Shown here piece after piece: positions 34,067-40,086 of a DNA stretch of 40,086 bases. Position numbers and translations under genes: made by a program. This DNA is from an uncultured Pelagibacteraceae bacterium (GTDB taxonomy: Bacteria > Pseudomonadota > Alphaproteobacteria > Pelagibacterales > Pelagibacteraceae): positions 1 through 40,086 of the forward strand of contig CACJRE010000007.1 in assembly GCA_902595745.1 (NCBI GenBank), read 5' to 3'. The notes beneath the pieces are model-generated. The model saw only the letters and a program-made list of their open reading frames with translations. It was not told where the DNA came from and did not search any database. Position 1 is the first letter of the stretch; every line of letters begins with the position of its first letter.

Positions 34067-34079
34067 AATTAACGTTGAT
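34067..34079 (-). repeat. 13-bp inverted repeat, right copy (AATTAACGTTGAT on + strand)
   Basis: Reverse complement of 32655-32667; 29 bp inside the right 52-bp repeat. Confidence 0.7.
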
Positions 34080-34108
34080 AGTATTTATCTTTTTGGATTT
34101 AGACTCTC

Positions 34109-34160
34109 GATTTGTAATCAATAGGTCCGCGGTTCGAATCCGTGCGGGGGCACCATCACT
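34109..34160 (+). repeat. attR-like 52-bp direct repeat (truncated tRNA-Thr copy)
   Basis: Identical to 32596-32647; the 5' half of the tRNA is missing upstream. Confidence 0.95.
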
Positions 34161-34327
34161 TAATTTTTCTTATTTTTTGTTAATTGGTTAATGGCCTCAC
34201 CATATTTTTTGATTTTCTCTAATTCTTTCTGTTGTTCTATTTTTTTCTTTTCCGAAGAATAATAAATAGGCATGATAATTGACAAACTAACTATAACAAT
34301 TGCTAAAATTATTTGCCAAGTATCCAT
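34160..34327 (-). CDS. Small predicted membrane protein, 55 aa (not in the supplied ORF track)
   Basis: MDTWQIILAIVIVSLSIIMPIYYSSEKKKIEQQKELEKIKKYGEAINQLTKNKKN; N-terminal TM helix then charged coil; stop codon overlaps the attR end by one base. Confidence 0.65.
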   Translation of the reverse strand: MDTWQIILAIVIVSLSIIMPIYYSSEKKKIEQQKELEKIKKYGEAINQLTKNKKN

Positions 34328-34331
34328 AAAT

Positions 34332-35102
34332 CTAACTAGTTTCTTTTCTTATTTGTTCAATCTTAATCTTTTTTTGTAAACTTCTGTTTTTGTCATAAAG
34401 AAGATTAAATTTAATTTTATTATTTGTTTTAACAATAATTGATTTTGCATTTCTTACCTCTGAATTATCGGCAACCGCACTTATGGGTCTCTTTGATGGA
34501 TTCAAATTAGTAATAACAATTTTAGTTTTATCATTAACAATTTTTCCCTTCCATCTTCTTGGTCTAAAAGCACTGATTGGTGAAATAGAGAGTTTTTTTG
34601 AATGTAGACTTAAAATAGGTCCGTGCACTGATAAGTTATACGCTGTACTACCAGCTGGTGTTGAAACTAATACACCATCAGAGACTAACTTTTTTATTAT
34701 CTGTCTTGACCCTTGTTTAATTGATAATGAAGCAGCCTGTCTACTTTGTCTTAAAACAGAAACTTCATTTATTGCTAAAGATTTTTTAATTTGATTATTT
34801 TTGTTTTTAACAATCATTTCTAAAGGAGAAATAGAAACCACATTAGACTTTGATAAATTTTTGATAATATTTTTGGAAGAAAATTTATTCATCAAGAAAC
34901 CATAGTTTCCTGAATTAATTCCATAAAATTGCTTTTTTGAATTCTTATTTTTTTTTAGTGTTTGAAGCATAAAACCATCGCCACCAATAACGATGATTAG
35001 GTTTTCTTTTTTAAATTTCTCTTTGTTTATTTTTTTAGTTAAAATTTTTTTAATTTTAGAAGACTTTTCATTCTTATCAGAAATAATCTGAAGTCTTGTC
35101 AT
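34332..35102 (-). CDS. nadK: NAD kinase
   Basis: LIIVIGGDGFMLQTLKKN; GINSGNYGFLMN; SDGVLVSTPAGSTAYNLSVHGPIL. Confidence 0.94.
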   Translation of the reverse strand: MTRLQIISDKNEKSSKIKKILTKKINKEKFKKENLIIVIGGDGFMLQTLKKNKNSKKQFYGINSGNYGFLMNKFSSKNIIKNLSKSNVVSISPLEMIVKNKNNQIKKSLAINEVSVLRQSRQAASLSIKQGSRQIIKKLVSDGVLVSTPAGSTAYNLSVHGPILSLHSKKLSISPISAFRPRRWKGKIVNDKTKIVITNLNPSKRPISAVADNSEVRNAKSIIVKTNNKIKFNLLYDKNRSLQKKIKIEQIRKETS

Positions 35103-35106
35103 TTAG

Positions 35107-35192
35107 TGGTGCCCTCGGCCAGACTCGAACTGGCACTCCGCAAGCGGCAAGGATTTTAAGTCCTTTGTGTCTACCAATTTCACCACGAGGGC
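35107..35192 (-). tRNA. tRNA-Leu (TAA anticodon)
   Basis: Class II tRNA; acceptor GCCCTCG/CGAGGGC; anticodon loop CTTAAAA; CCA encoded. Confidence 0.95.
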
Positions 35193-35277
35193 ATTAATGA
35201 ATTTCATGAGTGTTTAAGCTAATATTTATAATTGAACAAGAAGAATAAGTAAAATTTATTTAGTTCAATTTATAATT

Positions 35278-35916
35278 TTACGTCTTTTTTTCGTCTTTTG
35301 TTTTTATCTTTTTAACTTTTTCTTCTAAAATAGATTTGCAGCCATTTAGTTGGCCTTTATACTTTGTAGCTTGTTTAGAAACTCTTTGAGCATAATCTTT
35401 AATTGCTTGTTTTTTTACACCTTTTTTATAACCACCCCATCCTTGATGATACGCTAAGTACTGATTGTAAACATCTTTTTGTGAAATTTTTAATATTGAG
35501 TTTGATTTTGCAGTATACCATCCAATAAAATCAACACTGTCTTTAAAACTAGTTCTGATTGCAATTTTTTTTTCTGTTTCTTTTTTATACATTTTCCATG
35601 TCCCATCTAAAACTTGAGCATATCCAAATGCAGAAGATAATCTTTTGTATGGCTTATTATTATTGATTAATGTTTTTCTTCCAGGTCGTGCAATAAAATT
35701 AAATCCAGATTCACCATGGATAATTGCCATTTGAACATGAACTGGTGTTCCCCACTTTTCTTCTGATTTTTTGGTGTGATAATACCAGTGAGTTTTTTGA
35801 TTAAAGATATCACATACATCATTAGGATTAACAGGTATTGAAGTGTATTTTGGCATACCCGCACAAGAATTTAAAAAAAATAACAATAAAAGAAATTTAA
35901 TTGAATTTTTTTTCAT
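35278..35916 (-). CDS. Putative lipoprotein with lytic transglycosylase (SLT)-like domain
   Basis: Signal peptide with lipobox LNSC; IIHGESGFNFIARPG, SSAFGYAQVLDGTW, YLAYHQGWGGYKKG. Confidence 0.75.
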   Translation of the reverse strand: MKKNSIKFLLLLFFLNSCAGMPKYTSIPVNPNDVCDIFNQKTHWYYHTKKSEEKWGTPVHVQMAIIHGESGFNFIARPGRKTLINNNKPYKRLSSAFGYAQVLDGTWKMYKKETEKKIAIRTSFKDSVDFIGWYTAKSNSILKISQKDVYNQYLAYHQGWGGYKKGVKKQAIKDYAQRVSKQATKYKGQLNGCKSILEEKVKKIKTKDEKKT

Positions 35917-36052
35917 AAGTTTTTTTACTAGATTTGATTTAAAAAAAAAAAATAAAAATTAAAAAAGACCCAGTTTGATCAGTAAAATAAACTAGAATAT
36001 ATTTTTTATTAATTGAAGAGATTTCTTGTTTTGTAGTTGAATATTCTTTTTT

Positions 36053-36325
36053 CTAATACTGATGCTGAAATTCCAAATTTCCTCTAGAATTAACTTTTTT
36101 TTTAACATGCTTATAATAGCTAACATCATTTATAAGTTTAATGAGATCTATTCCTTTATCTTCGTATCTTCTTTTAATTGTATTTCTTGAAACCATTATA
36201 AAATTTAAATTTTCAACAAAATTTTCAGTCCATTCTTTTTCTATTTTGTCATTAATCATTTTTTTTAAGAACAACCTAAAATCAGAACAGGATATCATTT
36301 TTAGCTTTTCATTTAATAAAGGCAT
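36053..36325 (-). CDS. Hypothetical protein
   Basis: 90 aa ORF with no recognised motif; its strand matches its neighbours. Confidence 0.5.
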   Translation of the reverse strand: MPLLNEKLKMISCSDFRLFLKKMINDKIEKEWTENFVENLNFIMVSRNTIKRRYEDKGIDLIKLINDVSYYKHVKKKVNSRGNLEFQHQY

Positions 36326-36398
36326 AATGATTATTTAATATATTAATTTTTATATATTCATCAACTTTTAAAAGTTAAGAAATTAAGCGATTAAATAT

Positions 36399-36800
36399 TT
36401 ATGATCTCAAAGCTTTTGTAAGGAATTTTTTATCTAGTTTACAATCCTGATAGCCTCTTTTAACAACATTTAAATATCGTTCAGTTGGAAATTTAAAAGC
36501 TGTTTTTTTAACCATCGTATAAGTCATTACTTTTTTACCATAGTAATAAAAATAATGTTTCTTATACAATGTTGGAAAATCCTCATAAACATCAAGTTTT
36601 TTTTCATCACTTTTTGAAATTTCAAATAATCCCCCTGGCACAATTGAATTTTTTTTAGGCTCAATATCTGCTGCTCTATATTTGCTTCTAAATGTAAGTT
36701 TAAAATCTTTTAAGTTTATTTTTTTTAAATAAATACTGTCTTTACATCTTCTTTTCATTTGAAAATGATGAAGGTTACTTCCATAAGCAAAATAAAGCAT
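36399..36800 (-). CDS. Gamma-glutamylcyclotransferase-like protein
   Basis: 133 aa; MLYFAYGSNLHHFQMKRRC and IVPGGLFEIS...LDVYEDFP. Confidence 0.85.
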   Translation of the reverse strand: MLYFAYGSNLHHFQMKRRCKDSIYLKKINLKDFKLTFRSKYRAADIEPKKNSIVPGGLFEISKSDEKKLDVYEDFPTLYKKHYFYYYGKKVMTYTMVKKTAFKFPTERYLNVVKRGYQDCKLDKKFLTKALRS

Positions 36801-37550
36801 TTATCGGTCTACTACTTCTATGTTTTTTTTATTTACAAATTCTAGTATTTGAGAATTGCAGTTATCAATTTTAGATTGATCTTCAGATCTAATTACAATT
36901 GAAACACCTAACTTTCCTGCTTGAAAAAATGGATAGCTTCCAATTTCAACATCTTGATTTTGATCTTGCACTTTTGTTAAAGAGTTTGCAATTTCACTTT
37001 CAACTGTTCTTAAACTAATCGTTAAACTTAAAATAGGTTTTCCTCCAATAATACTATTAGTCAAACCACCTAGCATAGATTTTAAAATTGATGGAACTCC
37101 TGGTAAACAAAACACGTTTTCAACGCTAAAACCTGGGGCACCGCTAGTAGGATTTAAAATTAAATTCGCGTTTTCTGGCATCCAAACCATTTTTTGTCGA
37201 CCTTCATTAAACTCACCCGGTTTATAATATGCCTCTAAAATTTTAAATGCTTCTTTATGTATTTCATATTTTAATCCAAATGCTTTTGAGACTGACTCTG
37301 CTGTGATATCATCATGGGTAGGACCTATTCCACCTGTAGTAAAAACATAATCATAAGTTGTTCTAAGTGTATTTAAAGTTTCAACTATTGTTGTTTCTAC
37401 ATCAGGAATAACTCTCACTTCTTCTACTTTAACGCCAATAGAATTTAACCAAGTAGCTAATGTTGATGTATTTGTGTCTTGAGTTCTTCCTGATAAAATT
37501 TCATTACCTATAATTAATATTGCGGCATTAACTTTTGTGTTTTTAGTCAT
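36801..37550 (-). CDS. CinA/MoaB-like molybdopterin-binding domain protein
   Basis: AAILIIGNEILSGRTQDTNTSTLATWLNSIGVKV; FTTGGIGPTHDDITAESVSKAFGL; SGAPGFSVENVFCLPGVPSI. Confidence 0.9.
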   Translation of the reverse strand: MTKNTKVNAAILIIGNEILSGRTQDTNTSTLATWLNSIGVKVEEVRVIPDVETTIVETLNTLRTTYDYVFTTGGIGPTHDDITAESVSKAFGLKYEIHKEAFKILEAYYKPGEFNEGRQKMVWMPENANLILNPTSGAPGFSVENVFCLPGVPSILKSMLGGLTNSIIGGKPILSLTISLRTVESEIANSLTKVQDQNQDVEIGSYPFFQAGKLGVSIVIRSEDQSKIDNCNSQILEFVNKKNIEVVDR

Positions 37551-37564
37551 TTTAAATGTATAAT
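37535..37564 (+). promoter_or_regulatory. Candidate promoter for a leaderless sfsA transcript
   Basis: TATAAT at 37559-37564, 6 bp before ATG 37571; weak TTGTGT at 37535-37540 with 18-bp spacing. Confidence 0.35.
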
Positions 37565-37570
37565 TTAGTA

Positions 37571-38269
37571 ATGGAATTTACCAAGTCTTTAGTAAAAGGC
37601 AAACTAATCAAAAGATATAAAAGATTCTTTACTGACGTTAAGTTAAACAAAGAAATCGTTACAGCACATTGTCCTAATACAGGTTCAATGAAAGGTCTGC
37701 TTGATGAAGGAAATGACGTTTATTTACTACCCAACAATGATCCTAAAAGAAAACTTAAATATGGACTAGAAATCATTAAGACTAGAAAAAACCTTGTTGG
37801 AGTGAACACTCATATGGCAAATAAAATAGTTCAACACGCTTTAGAAAATAATTTAATTGATGAACTTAAAAATAGTAATTTAATTAAACCAGAAGTATTT
37901 TTTAATAAAGAAACTAGATTTGATTTTCTAATTGAAAAGAATAAACAGAAAAGTTTCATTGAGGTTAAAAATGTCACTCTTTTTAGAAATAAAGATACAG
38001 CTGAGTTTCCAGATGCTGTAACAACTCGTGGAAGTAAACACTTGCTTACCCTTATTGATGCCATAAAAAAAGGTTATAAAAGCTACTTATTGTTTTTGGT
38101 ACAAATCCAAAATATGAATAAGTTTAAAATAGCTAAAGATATTGATGGTGAATATTACAATAATTATTTAATAGCTAAAAAGGCAGGAGTTAAATTTTTA
38201 GCTTATAGGTGTGATATAAGTTCTAAAAAAATTTTTATAGATAAAAAACTAAAGATTATCGATGAGTGA
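37571..38269 (+). CDS. sfsA: Sugar fermentation stimulation protein homolog SfsA
   Basis: LVKGKLIKRYKRFFTDVKL..VTAHCPNTGSMKGLLDEGN; FIEVKNVTLFR; FPDAVTTRGSKHL. ORF opens at 37556, but Met at 37571 (MEFTK) is a likelier start. Confidence 0.9.
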   Translation: MEFTKSLVKGKLIKRYKRFFTDVKLNKEIVTAHCPNTGSMKGLLDEGNDVYLLPNNDPKRKLKYGLEIIKTRKNLVGVNTHMANKIVQHALENNLIDELKNSNLIKPEVFFNKETRFDFLIEKNKQKSFIEVKNVTLFRNKDTAEFPDAVTTRGSKHLLTLIDAIKKGYKSYLLFLVQIQNMNKFKIAKDIDGEYYNNYLIAKKAGVKFLAYRCDISSKKIFIDKKLKIIDE

Positions 38270-39032
38270 TTATAAAGAAAAATTTGAAAAAATGAGAATT
38301 GCTGGAAAATTAGCAGCTCGAACTTTAGATATGTTAACTGATAATATTAAAGAAGGTGTAACTACTGACTATATTGATAAGTTAGGTTATGAATTTATAA
38401 GAGATAATGGTGGTCACTCTGCACCACTATATTATAGAGGATTTACAAAATCTTTATGCACATCACTAAATCATGTTGTATGTCATGGAATTCCTTCAGA
38501 TAGGGTTCTAAGGGATGGAGATGCAATAAATGTTGATGTAACAGCTATCGTCGATGAACATTATGGAGACACTAGTAGAATGTTTTCTATTGGAAATACC
38601 TCAGTTAAGTTAAATAATCTTATTGATACAACATACGAGTCTATGATGAGAGCAATTAAAATTTTAAAACCTGGAATTAGACTAGGAGATATAGGTTACG
38701 AAATTCAATCTTATGTTGAAGATAAAGGTTTTTCGGTTGTAAGAGATTTTTGCGGTCATGGTATCAGCACAACTTTTCATGAACCACCTAACATTTTACA
38801 TTATGGAAGTAAAAATTCAGGAATGGATTTAAGACCTGGAATGACTTTTACAATTGAACCTATGATTAATACAGGTAAATACGATGTTAAAATGTTAAAT
38901 GATGGATGGACCGCAGTTACAAAAGATAAATCTTTATCAGCACAATTTGAACATACATTGGGAATTACTGAAAATGGTTATGAAATCTTTACAGAATCTG
39001 CTAAAGGTTATTCGAAGCCCCCATACTTATAA
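38262..39032 (+). CDS. map: Methionine aminopeptidase, type I
   Basis: NHVVCHGIPSDRVLRDGDAINVDVTAIVDEHYGDTSRMF; GHGISTTFHEPPNI; FTIEPMINTGK. Confidence 0.97.
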   Translation: MSDYKEKFEKMRIAGKLAARTLDMLTDNIKEGVTTDYIDKLGYEFIRDNGGHSAPLYYRGFTKSLCTSLNHVVCHGIPSDRVLRDGDAINVDVTAIVDEHYGDTSRMFSIGNTSVKLNNLIDTTYESMMRAIKILKPGIRLGDIGYEIQSYVEDKGFSVVRDFCGHGISTTFHEPPNILHYGSKNSGMDLRPGMTFTIEPMINTGKYDVKMLNDGWTAVTKDKSLSAQFEHTLGITENGYEIFTESAKGYSKPPYL

Positions 39033-39035
39033 TTA

Positions 39036-40086
39036 ATGATTAAAAGATACTCGCGAAAAGAATTAACTGACATTTGGTCAGAAGAAAATAAATATAAAAT
39101 ATGGCTAGATGTAGAGGTTGCTGCTGCTGAAGCTATGGAAAATCTTGGTCAAATTCCAAAAGGAGTTGCATCTGTTGTTAGAAAAAAAGCAAAAATCAAT
39201 GTTAGTAGAATTCATAAAATAGAGTCTGAAGTTAAACATGATGTAATAGCTTTTTTAACATCAGTTACTGAAAAAGCAGGAATTAAAGCTAGATACTTAC
39301 ACCAAGGAATGACTTCATCAGATGTACTAGATACAAGTTTTAACATCCAGATGGTTCAATCAGGTAAAATCATCCTAAAAGACATAGATCAAATTTTAAA
39401 AGTTCTTAAAAAGCAGGCCAAGAAATATAAATTGACACCTTGTATGGGAAGAAGTCATGGTATCCACGCAGAACCTGTTACCTTTGGTTTGAAATTAGCT
39501 TCGTTTTACGAAGAATTTAAAAGAAATAGAAAAAGATTAGTCGATGCAATTAACGAAGTATCAACGTGTGCAATTTCAGGTGCAGTTGGAACCTTTGCTA
39601 ATATTAATCCAAATGTTGAAAAACATGTTGCAAAAAAACTTGGCTTAAAAGTTGAGCCAATATCAACACAGGTGATCCCAAGAGATAGACATGCCTTTTA
39701 TTTTTCAGTACTAGGCATAATTGCAGGCTCAATTGAAAGAGTTGCTGTTGAGATTAGACATTTACAAAGAACAGAAGTTTATGAACTTCAAGAATTCTTT
39801 TCAAAAAATCAAAAAGGATCTTCTGCAATGCCTCACAAAAAAAATCCAATATTAAGTGAAAACTTAACTGGACTTTCAAGGATGGTTAGAAGTGCTGTAA
39901 TTCCTGCTTTAGAAAATATTGCCCTGTGGCACGAGAGAGATATCTCCCATTCTAGTGTTGAAAGAAATATTGGCCCTGATGCAAATATTACAACTGATTT
40001 TGCATTAGTCAGATTAACTAACATTTTAGATAATATGATCGTTTACCCTAAAAAAATGTTAGAAAATTTGAATATCACCAAAGGAT
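39036..40086 (+). CDS. purB: Adenylosuccinate lyase, truncated by the window end
   Basis: Own translation: MIKRYSRKELTDIWSEENKYKIWLDVEVAAAEAM...GSSAMPHKKNPILSENLTGLSRM; open at the window end, hence absent from the ORF track. Confidence 0.95.
   Translation, partial: MIKRYSRKELTDIWSEENKYKIWLDVEVAAAEAMENLGQIPKGVASVVRKKAKINVSRIHKIESEVKHDVIAFLTSVTEKAGIKARYLHQGMTSSDVLDTSFNIQMVQSGKIILKDIDQILKVLKKQAKKYKLTPCMGRSHGIHAEPVTFGLKLASFYEEFKRNRKRLVDAINEVSTCAISGAVGTFANINPNVEKHVAKKLGLKVEPISTQVIPRDRHAFYFSVLGIIAGSIERVAVEIRHLQRTEVYELQEFFSKNQKGSSAMPHKKNPILSENLTGLSRMVRSAVIPALENIALWHERDISHSSVERNIGPDANITTDFALVRLTNILDNMIVYPKKMLENLNITKG

Larger units (their letters stand above)
32596..34160. mobile_element. Candidate minimal tRNA-Thr-targeting integrative element (no integrase)
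   Basis: 52-bp perfect direct repeats of the tRNA-Thr 3' part at both ends; internal 13-bp inverted repeat and 11-bp motif copies at both inner flanks; two cargo genes. Confidence 0.7.

Noticed and set aside
34109-34152. Second tRNA-Thr gene
   Set aside because: Only the anticodon arm to the 3' end is present; no acceptor 5' strand or D-arm upstream, so it is a truncated att-like copy.
35667-35864. 65-aa minus ORF inside the SLT-like lipoprotein gene
   Set aside because: Alternate frame of a better-supported coding sequence.
36363-36376. 14-bp palindrome AACTTTTAAAAGTT
   Set aside because: Short, A/T-dominated and expected by chance in this composition; no supporting context.
1-40086. CRISPR arrays, transposases, phage structural genes, rRNA
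   Set aside because: No regularly spaced repeats and no ORFs with such motifs were seen.

Overview
This AT-rich window looks like a streamlined SAR11/Pelagibacter-type alphaproteobacterial chromosome; the lineage is inferred from gene content, order and composition. About 28 kb (3.0-31.4 kb, minus strand) is one nearly gapless translation/transcription supercluster: tuf-tRNA-Trp-secE-nusG-rplKAJL-rpoBC-rpsL-rpsG-fusA-rpsJ-S10/spc/alpha ribosomal proteins-secY-adk-rpsM-rpsK-rpoA-rplQ. It is flanked by mgtE, lipB and an rluC-family gene on the left. On the right are tRNA-Gly, tRNA-Tyr, rlmB, tRNA-Thr, nadK, tRNA-Leu, an SLT-like lipoprotein, cinA-like, sfsA, map and a truncated purB. The most interesting structure is a ~1.5 kb cassette bounded by a 52-bp perfect direct repeat of the 3' part of tRNA-Thr (32596-32647 and 34109-34160). 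It carries only a truncated hemoglobin and a SpoIIE/PP2C-type phosphatase. Just inside both ends it has a 13-bp inverted repeat and several copies of an 11-bp motif (TGTGTWTDDAT), laid out like attL/attR with integrase arm sites, but no integrase is present. I read it as a candidate minimal, non-autonomous tRNA-targeting integrative element with a possible gas-sensing/signalling cargo. Secondary signals are a promoter and two-hairpin leader upstream of rpsL, a perfect 10-bp hairpin between rplL and rpoB, no rpmD (L30) at its usual place, many TAATG stop/start fusions, a 55-aa ORF missed by the ORF track next to attR, and a possible leaderless sfsA promoter.
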